From Mesorhizobium sp. 131-2-1 (GTDB lineage Bacteria > Pseudomonadota > Alphaproteobacteria > Rhizobiales > Rhizobiaceae), in contig NZ_AP023247.1 of the NCBI RefSeq assembly GCF_016756535.1, positions 6,696,501 through 6,760,500 of the forward strand: a stretch of 64,000 bases of DNA, given 5' to 3'. The position numbers were made by a program, and so were the translations under genes. The stretch's first letter is position 1. Every line of letters starts with the position of its first letter. Shown one piece after another: positions 37,175-45,743 of the stretch. The notes beneath the pieces were generated by a model. That model ran no database searches. It worked only from the letters and a program-made list of their open reading frames with translations, and was not told the DNA's origin.

Positions 37175-38584
37175 CTAAAACGCAGTCCGCACCCGCCGCC
37201 GCATGATCGCAAACAGGCTGAAGCCGCGCACCAGCAGGAAGACATGCAGCGCCGCCCACAGGCCGTGATTGCCGAAGGTCGGCGCCAGGGCGAACAGCGC
37301 GGCGCTGAAGGCGAGGAACGACAACAGCATCATGTTGCGCATGTCGCGCGACCAGGTGGCGCCGATGAAGACGCCATCCATCTGGAACGCCAGCACACCG
37401 CTGAGGGCCGTGAATGCTGCCCAGGGCAGATAGATGTCGGCAACCGAGCGGACCTCGGGCGATGTCGTGATGACGCCGACCAGATCGACGCCGGCCAGCA
37501 GCAGCACAAGGGTGGCAACGCCCGCCAGGCTGAAACCCCAGAAGAGAGTTAGCCGCACCGCTTGCCGGAACGGCGTTTCGGCGCCCGCACCGATGGCGCG
37601 ACCGGCGAGCTGCTCGGCAGCGGTGGCGAAGCCGTCGAGGAAATAGCCGGCGATGAGGAAGAAGTTCATCAGCACGGCGTTGGCGGCCAGCGTCACCGTG
37701 CCGAACTGGGCGCCCTGGCGGGTGAACAGCGCGAAGGCGGCGAGCAGCGAGAAGGAGCGGATCATGATGTCGCGGTTGAGCGACAGCATGTGCCGGAATG
37801 CCGACAGGTCGAGGATGCGCTGACGCGACGGCCGAGGCGAGGCGCGGAAACGCCTGACGACAATGGCGAGGCCAAGCAGCATGGCCAGCAACTCGCCGGT
37901 AACGGTCGCCCAGGCAACGCCGGCGACGCCCCAGCCGAGCTTCAGGCCGAGCAGGATGCAGAGCGCGATGTTGATGCCGTTGAGCACCGCCTGCAGCATC
38001 AGGCCCAGCCCGCCCTCGCCGCGCCCCAGCACATAGCCGAGGATGGCGAAGTTGATCAGCGAGAAGGGCGTGGCGAGCAGCCTGATATGGACATAGATGG
38101 CCATCGCTTCGCTGACGCGCGGTTCGGCGCCCATGAACTTTTGCCCGCCAATGGCGATCAAGGGTGCAAGAGCGGCCAGCACGATACCGGAGACGACGGC
38201 GATCAGCACGGCGCGCCAGAACACCGCCTGCTCTTCCAGTTCGTCGCCGCGCCCCAACGCCTGGGCGACGAGGCCGGTCGTACCGGAGCGCAGGAAATTG
38301 AAGGTGGTGAAGACGACGTCGAAGGCGAGCGCGCCCGCCGCCAGGCCGCCGAGAAGGGCGGCGTCGCCGAACTGGCCGACCACCGCCGTATCGACGATGC
38401 CGAGCAGCGGCGTCGTCAGATAGGCGAGCGTCATCGGCACGGCGATGGCGAGCACCGAGCGGTTGGTGACGGCGAAGGACCGGCCGGCGGCCGATGTCGA
38501 CAGCTGATCCAGAGCCTGATCCTCATGGCGGCTTGATCGGACGACCGATGTGCCCCACTTTCCTGACGCCGCGCAATCATTCAT
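37175..38584 (-). CDS. MATE family efflux transporter (DinF type)
   Basis: A 469-residue inner-membrane multidrug and toxin extrusion transporter, expected to export small molecules using a cation gradient. The two pseudo-repeats begin at LAIAVPMTLAYLTTPLLGIVDTAVVGQFG and, in the second half, at DIMIRSFSLLAAFALFTRQGAQ. About 12 membrane segments can be seen. The start at 38584 leaves about 40 hydrophilic residues before the first helix, longer than usual, so a start closer to residue 30 is possible. It is divergent from the histone-deacetylase-like gene. Confidence 0.88.
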   Translation of the reverse strand: MNDCAASGKWGTSVVRSSRHEDQALDQLSTSAAGRSFAVTNRSVLAIAVPMTLAYLTTPLLGIVDTAVVGQFGDAALLGGLAAGALAFDVVFTTFNFLRSGTTGLVAQALGRGDELEEQAVFWRAVLIAVVSGIVLAALAPLIAIGGQKFMGAEPRVSEAMAIYVHIRLLATPFSLINFAILGYVLGRGEGGLGLMLQAVLNGINIALCILLGLKLGWGVAGVAWATVTGELLAMLLGLAIVVRRFRASPRPSRQRILDLSAFRHMLSLNRDIMIRSFSLLAAFALFTRQGAQFGTVTLAANAVLMNFFLIAGYFLDGFATAAEQLAGRAIGAGAETPFRQAVRLTLFWGFSLAGVATLVLLLAGVDLVGVITTSPEVRSVADIYLPWAAFTALSGVLAFQMDGVFIGATWSRDMRNMMLLSFLAFSAALFALAPTFGNHGLWAALHVFLLVRGFSLFAIMRRRVRTAF

Positions 38585-38616
38585 TCGGCGCCGGCCAACC
38601 GAATCCCAAGCCTGGC

Positions 38617-39534
38617 ATGCCGCTGCAGATCGTCCACCACCCCGACTATGAAGCCGGCTTCGCCGTCAATCATCGTTTCCCGATGAGCAAATATCCGCTT
38701 TTGATGGAAGCGCTCGACGCGCGCGGACTGGCGAGGCGCGATACGCTGACCATGCCCGAGCCGGCGCCGGCAGCGTGGCTGAAGCTGGCGCACGCGGCCG
38801 ACTATGTCGACCAGGTCCTGGCCTGCGAGGTGCCCGCAAAGATCGAGCGCGAGATCGGCTTTCCGGTAAGCCCGCGGGTCTCGCTGCGGGCGCAGCTCGC
38901 CACCGGCGGCACGGTGCTGGCGGCGCGACTGGCGCTCCGCCACGGCATTGCCTGCAACGCCGCCGGCGGTAGCCATCATGCGCGGCGCGCGCAGGGCGCA
39001 GGCTTCTGCACCTTCAACGACGTCGCGGTCGCTTCGCTGGTGCTGCTCGCCGAGGGTGCCGCGAGAAACATCCTGATCGTCGATCTCGACGTGCATCAGG
39101 GCGACGGCACGGCGGATGTTTTGAAGGATGAACCACGCGCGTTCACCTTTTCCATGCATGGCGAGCGTAACTATCCGGTGCGCAAGATCGCTTCCGATCT
39201 CGACGTCGCGCTGCCCGACGGCACCGGCGACGCGGCCTATCTCGACAGGCTGGCCGGCATCCTGCCTGACCTCTCGGCCAGGACGCGCTGGGACATCGTC
39301 TTCTACAATGCTGGCGTCGACGTCCATGCCGGGGACAGGCTGGGCCGGCTGTCGCTTACCGATGAAGGCCTGCGCGCCCGCGACGCGATGGTGATACGCC
39401 ATTTTCGCGGGCTCGGAATGCCGGTCTGCGGCGTCATCGGCGGCGGCTATTCGACCGACGTGGCAACACTTGCCGCGCGCCACGCCATCCTGTTCGAGGT
39501 GGCGTCAGGCTTCGCCGGAAATCACTTCCTGTAG
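38617..39534 (+). CDS. Histone deacetylase-like (arginase/deacetylase fold) hydrolase
   Basis: A 305-residue zinc hydrolase of the histone deacetylase/acetylpolyamine amidohydrolase family. Catalytic residues are in GGSHHARRAQGAGFCTFND (His-His pair), LIVDLDVHQGDGTA (zinc Asp and His), and FYNAGVDVHAGDRLGRL (zinc Asp). The ATG at 38617 fits the family start, PLQIVHHPDYE. Bacterial members act on acetylated small molecules or acetoin-related substrates; the real substrate is unknown. It overlaps the convergent DUF6460-like gene by 13 bases at the 3' end. Confidence 0.92.
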   Translation: MPLQIVHHPDYEAGFAVNHRFPMSKYPLLMEALDARGLARRDTLTMPEPAPAAWLKLAHAADYVDQVLACEVPAKIEREIGFPVSPRVSLRAQLATGGTVLAARLALRHGIACNAAGGSHHARRAQGAGFCTFNDVAVASLVLLAEGAARNILIVDLDVHQGDGTADVLKDEPRAFTFSMHGERNYPVRKIASDLDVALPDGTGDAAYLDRLAGILPDLSARTRWDIVFYNAGVDVHAGDRLGRLSLTDEGLRARDAMVIRHFRGLGMPVCGVIGGGYSTDVATLAARHAILFEVASGFAGNHFL

Positions 39535-39785
39535 CTGGCGATCCTCAGCAGGATGAAGACCGGCACGACGATCGCCGCGCCCAAAAGAATGTAGCCGAGG
39601 AAACGGTCGATGGCATGGAAGCCGAGATTCCACAGATCGATGAAGAATTGGCGGATACCGTAGTAGACGTCCATCGGCGACCAGCCGAAGGCGTGCATGA
39701 CGAGGCCGACGAGGAACGAAACCACCAGCAGCTTGATGAGCACCCGAAGCGGTGAGTCACCGAGAAAGCGCGTCAGTGCGGACAA
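39522..39785 (-). CDS. Small membrane protein, DUF6460-like
   Basis: An 87-residue protein with two hydrophobic segments, LLVVSFLVGLVMHAFGW and LGYILLGAAIVVPVFILLRIA, separated by an amphipathic stretch rich in aromatic residues. It resembles the alphaproteobacterial DUF6460 proteins; that assignment is from memory and not certain. Its 3' end overlaps the deacetylase-like gene on the other strand by 13 bases. Function unknown. Confidence 0.7.
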   Translation of the reverse strand: MSALTRFLGDSPLRVLIKLLVVSFLVGLVMHAFGWSPMDVYYGIRQFFIDLWNLGFHAIDRFLGYILLGAAIVVPVFILLRIASYRK

Positions 39786-39879
39786 GGGCCGTCTCCACGT
39801 TTCGGCTGCCCCGATTCGGGGGATCGATCCCAGAAATACGCACTTGCCCGCCCGGCATCAAGCCGGAGGGGCACGTTCG

Positions 39880-40635
39880 TCAAATGCGCCAACGGAAGAT
39901 GCGGGCCCATGGCGGCCGATCGCGATAGACTTCCCGCGAGCGCCAGAGCCTGTTGTAGCGGTTGCCGCCGCCGATGCCGAGTTCCGACAGGGGGCCGCCG
40001 CCCCGCTTGCGCTTGACCGCCACCAGTTCCCTGGCGTGCTGAAGGCAATGGCTCGGCTTCTGCGCAGCTTCGGCGTCGCCTGGTGGCAGCGTCAACCTGA
40101 CCGCCTCTCCGACGATGAGGTCTTCCGGATCGCAGGTCAGGGCGATGGCCTTGCCGAACAGCGTCGGGCCGGTCGGACACAAGGCGGTCGGCCCGTAATA
40201 TTCACGCTTCACATTGGCGCAGACCAGCTCGATGGCCTTGGCCAGAGCCCTGTGGCGCAAGGGAGCGGCGACCACGCCGAGGCTGGTGTCCCATGGCGTC
40301 GAACTGAGGAAGTCCCGAAACACCGACAGCCGTCCCTCGTCGCGCGGAACGCCGCGCAGGAATTGATAGGAAAGATCGGCGTAGACGCCGCCCTGCTCGT
40401 AGAGCAGGCAATATTTTGCGAGATCTGCCTTGTAGGAATAGGGGCGCAAGGCGCGGAAGGCCGACAACACCTCGGCGTCGAAATGCGCCGCGATGAACTC
40501 GCTCAAAGCCGCTTCCTCGAACAGGACATGTTCCTCGCCCGGATGCGCGGCCTTGAACGAGCGGATGTTCTCGCTGACCCGTTCGGGAAGGTCGGTGCTG
40601 TGGTCGTCCGTTATGATAATGCTGAATAGCGGCAT
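39880..40635 (-). CDS. Glycosyltransferase, GT32 (sugar-binding DXD) type
   Basis: A 251-residue cytoplasmic or membrane-associated transferase. The recognisable core is SYKADLAKYCLLYEQGGVYADLSY, which matches the GT32/Och1 pattern (ADL.RY..L...GG.Y.D.D), except that the second aspartate of the DXD metal motif is serine. It is 13 bases downstream of the acyltransferase-like gene on the same strand, so the two are probably one operon acting on a surface glycolipid. Donor and acceptor sugars are unknown, and the DXS change leaves activity uncertain. Confidence 0.75.
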   Translation of the reverse strand: MPLFSIIITDDHSTDLPERVSENIRSFKAAHPGEEHVLFEEAALSEFIAAHFDAEVLSAFRALRPYSYKADLAKYCLLYEQGGVYADLSYQFLRGVPRDEGRLSVFRDFLSSTPWDTSLGVVAAPLRHRALAKAIELVCANVKREYYGPTALCPTGPTLFGKAIALTCDPEDLIVGEAVRLTLPPGDAEAAQKPSHCLQHARELVAVKRKRGGGPLSELGIGGGNRYNRLWRSREVYRDRPPWARIFRWRI

Positions 40636-40648
40636 GAGCTCTCGACCG

Positions 40649-41602
40649 TCAGCGCGCGGTGAACGCGGTCAGTTTCTCCCAGTCACGCCATTGATGCGGC
40701 CAGCTTTGCAAATAGGGCAGGTGCCGGTCTGCAAAATCCTGCGCGGCGCTTTGGATCATCTCGGCCTTGTCCCGATGGCGGGTGAGATCGATCGGCCGCT
40801 CGACGGTCACGTGCAACTTGCCGGTGCTGTCATCGCGCACGACGAAAACTGGCAACAGCGGAGCGCCGGCGATCCTGGCCAGCCGGGGGGCGCCGCTGGC
40901 CACCTCCACGGCCGATTCGCCAATCCGCGCCTTGACCAGCATTTCGCCCTCCCAGGCTCCCGCGGTTATTGAAACGAACTTGTTCGCTCGAAGCAACCGA
41001 CGAGCCTCGTTCATGCTGGCAGCGGGATCGGCGCGGTCGATCACGATGCGGCCGGCGGCATATCTCAGCTCCGCGCCACTCCTGATCGGATTGAGGAAAC
41101 GGATGCCGAAACGCGACTTGGTGAAGCCATGCTCGGGCCTGCTGACGTGAAAGACCTCGAACCCGGCCCTGGCAAAGGCCATCTTCGCCGCCAGCGCATT
41201 GAAGCTGAAATGCGCGATCCACAGCACCGCGCCATGGCCCGCATCTTGCGCGGCTTCGAGATGCTCGATGCCTTGCAATGCGATGGCCGGGCTCCATCCA
41301 CCAAGCCGCTCGCGCACGATCTGTATGTGATGCTCGTGGCGCGTCGCGCGGACGCGGCGCAGGTGGTCATCGCCGACCAGTCCGAACGAACGAAGGGTCT
41401 GCAGGACACCGCTATCCCGCGGGGCGAAAGATACGCTGCCCAGCCGCTCCATCGACAGGCAAATCGCTCGCCATCCCCACTCGGGAACGAACAGTGAGAC
41501 AATCGCGAAGGCAGGAAGCTGCAGCAGAAATTTGAGATCTTCCGGCGCAAATATCTTCCTGGCCTCGGCGGCCCGTTTTCTCTTGCGTATGTTGAATTCC
41601 AA
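40649..41602 (-). CDS. Lipid A acyltransferase-like (LpxL/HtrB family) protein lacking the catalytic acid
   Basis: A 317-residue protein related to lauroyl/myristoyl acyltransferases that complete lipid A. The N-terminal region (LKFLLQLPAFAIVSLFVPEWG) is membrane-binding. The HX4(D/E) catalytic site region reads WIAHFSFNALAAK, which aligns with the usual HFGNWE but has alanine (A136) in place of the acid after H131. The downstream substrate pocket (ITAGAWEGEM, GAPRLARIAGAPLLPVFV) is preserved. The start is uncertain: TTG at 41602 is used because it gives a family-like N-terminus; the frame is open to a TTG at 41650. It precedes the GT32 gene in a likely two-gene operon. Confidence 0.72.
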   Translation of the reverse strand: MEFNIRKRKRAAEARKIFAPEDLKFLLQLPAFAIVSLFVPEWGWRAICLSMERLGSVSFAPRDSGVLQTLRSFGLVGDDHLRRVRATRHEHHIQIVRERLGGWSPAIALQGIEHLEAAQDAGHGAVLWIAHFSFNALAAKMAFARAGFEVFHVSRPEHGFTKSRFGIRFLNPIRSGAELRYAAGRIVIDRADPAASMNEARRLLRANKFVSITAGAWEGEMLVKARIGESAVEVASGAPRLARIAGAPLLPVFVVRDDSTGKLHVTVERPIDLTRHRDKAEMIQSAAQDFADRHLPYLQSWPHQWRDWEKLTAFTAR

Positions 41603-41775
41603 GCCGGGTCCCCACCCACACCTTGCTTGCTGTAGTCGGCAGGCAAACAACTGCCGATCCCCAAAGCAAAGGCGCTCCTAGCATGACCGATCGCCGGCAT
41701 CAAAGGCTCTCTCGTCATTCGGGCACCGCTTTGGCGATTGCCCGAAGCCCGGCCATCATGGTAACGAGGGCGCGC

Positions 41776-41849
41776 GCGGGTATGATGTAATGGTAGCCTG
41801 TCAGCTTCCCAAGCTGAACGCGCGGGTTCGATTCCCGCTACCCGCTCCA
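41776..41849 (+). tRNA. tRNA-Gly (anticodon CCC)
   Basis: A complete cloverleaf: acceptor stem GCGGGTA (41776-41782) with TACCCGC (41839-41845), anticodon stem TCAGC/GCTGA around loop TTCCCAA (anticodon CCC), T arm GCGGGTTCGATTCCCGC, discriminator T and encoded CCA at 41847-41849. Confidence 0.95.
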
Positions 41850-41936
41850 GCAAAATCAACCTATCAGGCGGAGCCTTCCCGCACCCTGCCGCGGCCGCGC
41901 GCGGTCCAGTTCAGGTGCGGATGGATCCTGCGCCGG

Positions 41937-42389
41937 TCACGCCAGCACACCGCACAGCGGAAGATGCTTTGCCACCTCGTCGACTTCCATCCGCACTATG
42001 GTGTGCGTCAGGCCGCCATGCTCATCGATCCATTGCCGCACCCAGTCAGGGTATTGCGAGAGAAGGTAATTTGCGGCGACTGCGTTCTGCCGGGCGCCGA
42101 CGCCGTAGGGCAGGTGGAAGCCGAAGGAGGCGTGTGGGGTCACGCAGAGCTGTTCCACCGGCAGCGACAGATAGAGCGTGCAGGCGCTGTCGCACGCCCC
42201 CTCCAGGCTCACCGGCTCGTCGGCGGCGCGCAATTCGGCGATGTGCAGGGCAAAGCTCACGATCTGGCCACCAGGATTGTCGCCGACCGTCTCGGCCTTC
42301 GCGGGCAGCGCCGTCAGGATAGCGGCGAGCCCAATCGCCATGGTCTTCGACGTCCATCCAAGTTTTGCAGGCAGCAGATCGATCTTCAT
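41937..42389 (-). CDS. Periplasmic protein of unknown function (ClpP/crotonase-like fold suspected)
   Basis: A 150-residue protein with an N-terminal signal peptide (MKIDLLPAKLGWTSKTMAIG followed by LAAILTALPAKA). The mature part has GGQIVSFALHIAELRAAD, then CDSACTLYLSLP with a serine in a helix-cap context and PHASFGFHLPYG. This pattern resembles predicted periplasmic proteins of the ClpP/crotonase-like superfamily (COG3904-like), with the serine as a possible active site; that is an inference. The ATG at 42389 was chosen because it begins the signal peptide; the frame is open upstream to 42452. Confidence 0.65.
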   Translation of the reverse strand: MKIDLLPAKLGWTSKTMAIGLAAILTALPAKAETVGDNPGGQIVSFALHIAELRAADEPVSLEGACDSACTLYLSLPVEQLCVTPHASFGFHLPYGVGARQNAVAANYLLSQYPDWVRQWIDEHGGLTHTIVRMEVDEVAKHLPLCGVLA

Positions 42390-42547
42390 ACTGTGGTCTC
42401 GCGTTTGTCTCGCGGCGCCTACGCTAGCATCAAGATGGTTAACATTAGGCAACGCTAATCAAACTTCCGATCGGTCTGTTACACTCGCGCGAGCGAGCCT
42501 GCCGCTTGAGGCGAGGACTGCCCGTCGAACAGGATGGTCGGCGCGCC

Positions 42548-43135
42548 CTATGGCGAAGGAGACTCCAGGAAGCGCTCGACGAACTGGCCGGCCGGCAGGT
42601 CGAAAGCCGCCTTCTCCCGCATCAGTCTTTCGATCGGCCAGTCCCACCAGCGGATTTTCTGCATGCCGGCGATCGTCTCGTCCGGGAACCGATATTTGAT
42701 GACCCTTGCCGGATTGCCCCCGGCAATGGCGTAGGGCGGAATGTCCCTGGTCACCACGCTGCGGGCGGCAATCACGGCGCCGTCGCCGATGGTGACGCCG
42801 GACAGGACGACGGCGTCGGTGCCGATCCAAACATCGTGGCCGAGCTTGATGGGGCCGTTCGTTCGCAGATATTCGAAGGTCGACCTGGTTTTGAACAGCT
42901 GGTGCTGCAGCGCGTAGTTCGCGGCCGTGTCCGTCGGATGGTTTGCCTGACAGAAGAAGCGGACGCCGGGAGCGATCGCGCAGAACGAGCCGATCTCGAC
43001 CGGCGACTGTTCGGTGCAGTTAAAGAAAGAGCGCCCGTGCAGGCTCTTGGAGTACCGGCCGATCCTGGCATGGGCCGGAATGGCGTTTGGATCGGCCTTC
43101 AGGCCGAGCAGGATGCGCAGTTTCTTGAAAGCCAT
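42548..43135 (-). CDS. Hexapeptide-repeat O-acetyltransferase, CatB/VatD-like
   Basis: A 195-residue acyltransferase of the left-handed beta-helix class. Repeated hexapeptides are visible (VEIGSFCAIAPGVRFFCQAN, then IKLGHDVWIGTDAVVLSGVTIGDGAVIAARSVVT). The catalytic histidine is in QANHPTD; the C-terminus has the FPDETIAGMQKIRWWDWP motif common to xenobiotic and sugar acetyltransferases. It should transfer acetyl from acetyl-CoA to a hydroxyl of a sugar or drug; the acceptor is unknown. It lies just before the AT-richer gap at 43.1-43.7 kb. Confidence 0.88.
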   Translation of the reverse strand: MAFKKLRILLGLKADPNAIPAHARIGRYSKSLHGRSFFNCTEQSPVEIGSFCAIAPGVRFFCQANHPTDTAANYALQHQLFKTRSTFEYLRTNGPIKLGHDVWIGTDAVVLSGVTIGDGAVIAARSVVTRDIPPYAIAGGNPARVIKYRFPDETIAGMQKIRWWDWPIERLMREKAAFDLPAGQFVERFLESPSP

Positions 43136-43573
43136 CGATGGAGAGCCCTACCCCGACGATTACGTTGGTATCCGGGCTCCCGACTTGTAAAGGGTGGATT
43201 TTGGGTTTTGAACATGCGCGAAGGCATTCGAGACGCCCGAGCTGTCGGCGTCTTTCAACACGTTCACCGCCGGCGGTCACATGCGGAGCATGAGCGATCC
43301 GCCGGATTTCACGCGACTGGCGAGCAGGCCCACACGATCCGCTTCCGGCGCCTAGTCGATATCTGATGGGAGAAGCGGGTGGTGTGGCGAGATGAATAGG
43401 ATGCCAAGGACCATCGTAACGTGTTGTTCACCAATCCTATAAAGGTCTTGATGAGAATAAATATACGACCTTGCTAAAGTGTACTTCGCATGATCACGTT
43501 GCCGCAATGTGCCCAGTAATTTTCATTGTTGGGTACTCAGGTGACGGACGCAGTCCCTGACTACGCGCAATAA
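43136..43573. other. Intergenic region, partly AT-rich, no gene seen
   Basis: About 440 bases. From 43370 on, the composition becomes distinctly AT-richer than the neighbours. Short frames are broken by stops. No promoter, repeat end or integrase was recognised. It may mark the edge of acquired DNA that includes the orphan gene at 43724. Confidence 0.4.
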
Positions 43574-43696
43574 GAAGGCAATGCAATTTTTCGCTACGAC
43601 ACCCAAGTCGCCGGCGAGAACGGGTGGGACATCAACAGAACCGTCCTACTCTACACCACAGGTTCCTTTCTATCGCCACAGAGCGAGCACGACTGA
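43574..43696 (+). pseudogene. Possible coding remnant before the 611-residue orphan
   Basis: A 40-codon open stretch (GNAIFRYDTQVAGENGWDIN, then RTVLLYTTGSFLSPQSEHD and a stop) has natural-looking codons, and the same frame continues upstream as VTDAVPDYAQ before an in-frame TAA at 43571. No start codon fits. It may be the decayed end of a neighbour of the orphan. An alternative frame (43581-43727, 48 codons) overlaps the orphan start by ATGA and could be a leader peptide. Neither is secure. Confidence 0.25.
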
Positions 43697-43723
43697 CCAC
43701 TTTCAGGCAGCTGGATTATCGTT

Positions 43724-45559
43724 ATGACTTCAACGATCGAGCTTCAGGTTAGTGCCCAAAAGTTCACCGACCAGGTGCTCCAGACGCTGCTCGCAAAACC
43801 GCGGCCGCTCCCGGACCCCTACCTCGGCATGCAGCTACAGCGGGTGCGCTATCGCGGCGTGAGCCTCCGCCGCGACGTGATCGCGTCCTACCGCCTATTG
43901 CATGTCAACGCCGGCCACGACCAAGGTCCCGGGTACTACGACATCAGCGCTCGGCAGACGCAGCTGGCTGTCGACGTTAGCGTCGAGATAACGGCCGAGG
44001 CCAACATCGCAGCACAACCGAACCGCCTCGCGACTCCCGACGTGATCATTGATGGCACGCTCGTCTTCAACCTCGAGGTCAAGCAGTCCTCGATCGGCGT
44101 GCTGGCACTCGAGACGAGGTTCCGCGACCTCGAGGTCGGCATCTCGTTCCCGTCGATCGCGGGCGTCGTCGACCCGAAGCAATGGGCGATGGACAAGCTG
44201 AAATCGCTTCTCAACCTGAAGCCTCTCAAGTTAGACCTCTCAGACACGCTCGCCGAGGGCCTGCAGTTCTGGAACCAGGGGATCGCCCTCGACGCGACGG
44301 GCAACGCGCTGGTCATCCGTGCCGAGGTGGCCAACGACGGCAACCCCTCTCGCTGGACCGACTTCTACAACGGCGTGATCACGGAGAGACTTGGCGGCGC
44401 TGACTGGGCCGTTGTCGCACTCCCGCGGGACCTGAGCCTCACGATCCAGACGGAGATCTGGGGGCGGCTTGCACAGGCGCTCGGCCAGTATCGGGTGCGC
44501 ACCGTCGATGTGCAGTATTCCGGCCACGGCGATCGCGCCTCCTTTACGATCACGCCGTATCTTGAGGTGTGGGAGGACGGCGTCGAGGTGTTCGGCAACG
44601 TCGTTTCCGCCTCGTTCGGTATCTCGGTCGGATACGAGACCGGCAAGGTAGTAGTCGAAATCGACGCTTCCGCGGCCGACGACCTTGCCGACGGGATTCG
44701 CGCCGTGATCGCCGGCCTCGTCGCAGCGTTCGTCCCGCTCGCCGGCTGGCTGGCGGCGATTGTGCTCAACGAGGTGCTCGGCGTGCTGCTCGACGAGGTG
44801 TCCCACACCATCGCCGAGATCGCCTCCGGGATCGAAGGTCTCCCGGAAGGTACGACGGTCGAGGATATCGAACGCTTCAAATACCGCGCCCGCATTCCGT
44901 TCACGGCGCCGAGCGCCCTCCCTGGCGCGATCACGACGTTCTCGGCCGATGCCGAGGCGGTGACCGTCGGCGGCACATGGAGCGTGACGAACCTAAGCCC
45001 CGGCGAGTTGAAAGTGACAGCGTCGCGGTTCGCGCGAAATGCTCCGTTCGTGTCGTGCGGCCTGCTGGGCGACTCCACGCTCAAGGCATTCGACGACGAC
45101 CCAGCCGGCTCGGTCACTATGCACGCCGAGGCTGAGCTCACGTCGACCGGCACCGCGCCCGTATCGGTCGACAACGTCATTTCCGTGCGCATGCCCGCCA
45201 CGGACGGCAGCACCGGGCTTACCTTCGTCCCCGGCGAGAACGCGTTGCCCTCCAAGCTCGAGCTCGACGGGCCAGGCTCGCTACGGCTCGCCGAACCGAT
45301 CGTGGTCGAGGTCCGCACCAGCATCGGTGTGGTGCGGCTGAAGTTCGACCAGGTCGCCAGCCCAGTGATCACCGTGCCGGAACTGCGGCGGCTGCGAACG
45401 CAGATCAAGGCGAACCTGGCATACTGTGATGCCGAGGAGTTACCGATCTGGTGGCTCAAGAAGCACGATCTGATTCCGGGCGGCCCCGACCTCACGGCCG
45501 AGGAGATTAAGGCGAAGCTCCTGGAGGAGACCCTGACAACCATCCCCGCCTTCTACTAA
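43724..45559 (+). CDS. Orphan 611-residue protein with a central hydrophobic hairpin
   Basis: I do not recognise a family. There is no signal peptide. Residues 80-160 are beta-rich with alternating hydrophobics (QLAVDVSVEITAEANIAAQP, TLVFNLEVKQSSIGVLALE), a look compatible with TULIP/P47-type lipid-binding domains, and a similar stretch recurs near residues 225-310. Residues 318-375 are strongly hydrophobic and helical (IRAVIAGLVAAFVPLAGWLA, then IVLNEVLGVLLDEV), suitable for membrane insertion. The C-terminal third is again beta-rich and ends LLEETLTTIPAFY. Codon choice looks somewhat different from neighbours and the upstream DNA is AT-richer, so transfer is possible. Neighbours give no functional hint. 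Confidence 0.7.
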   Translation: MTSTIELQVSAQKFTDQVLQTLLAKPRPLPDPYLGMQLQRVRYRGVSLRRDVIASYRLLHVNAGHDQGPGYYDISARQTQLAVDVSVEITAEANIAAQPNRLATPDVIIDGTLVFNLEVKQSSIGVLALETRFRDLEVGISFPSIAGVVDPKQWAMDKLKSLLNLKPLKLDLSDTLAEGLQFWNQGIALDATGNALVIRAEVANDGNPSRWTDFYNGVITERLGGADWAVVALPRDLSLTIQTEIWGRLAQALGQYRVRTVDVQYSGHGDRASFTITPYLEVWEDGVEVFGNVVSASFGISVGYETGKVVVEIDASAADDLADGIRAVIAGLVAAFVPLAGWLAAIVLNEVLGVLLDEVSHTIAEIASGIEGLPEGTTVEDIERFKYRARIPFTAPSALPGAITTFSADAEAVTVGGTWSVTNLSPGELKVTASRFARNAPFVSCGLLGDSTLKAFDDDPAGSVTMHAEAELTSTGTAPVSVDNVISVRMPATDGSTGLTFVPGENALPSKLELDGPGSLRLAEPIVVEVRTSIGVVRLKFDQVASPVITVPELRRLRTQIKANLAYCDAEELPIWWLKKHDLIPGGPDLTAEEIKAKLLEETLTTIPAFY

Positions 45560-45743
45560 TCCCTCCTGGTCGCGGGCGCTCGTGGTTGCGCCATGGCGGA
45601 CCTGCACAGATCGCGGCGCCAACGTCGGTTTAGCACCGCCAATTCCGGACATCGGTTTTGGACGCAGGCGCGGTCGGCCTGCCAAAAGAGCCAAGCGGTT
45701 CCCGCGGAGGCGCAGTTTCGGAGCGCGCCAGCGGGATTTAGAT

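Noticed and set aside
41776..45559. Genomic island integrated at tRNA-Gly(CCC)
   Set aside because: The tRNA is next to accessory-looking genes, but I saw no integrase and no second copy of the tRNA 3' end in the window. AT-richer DNA begins only near 43.4 kb.
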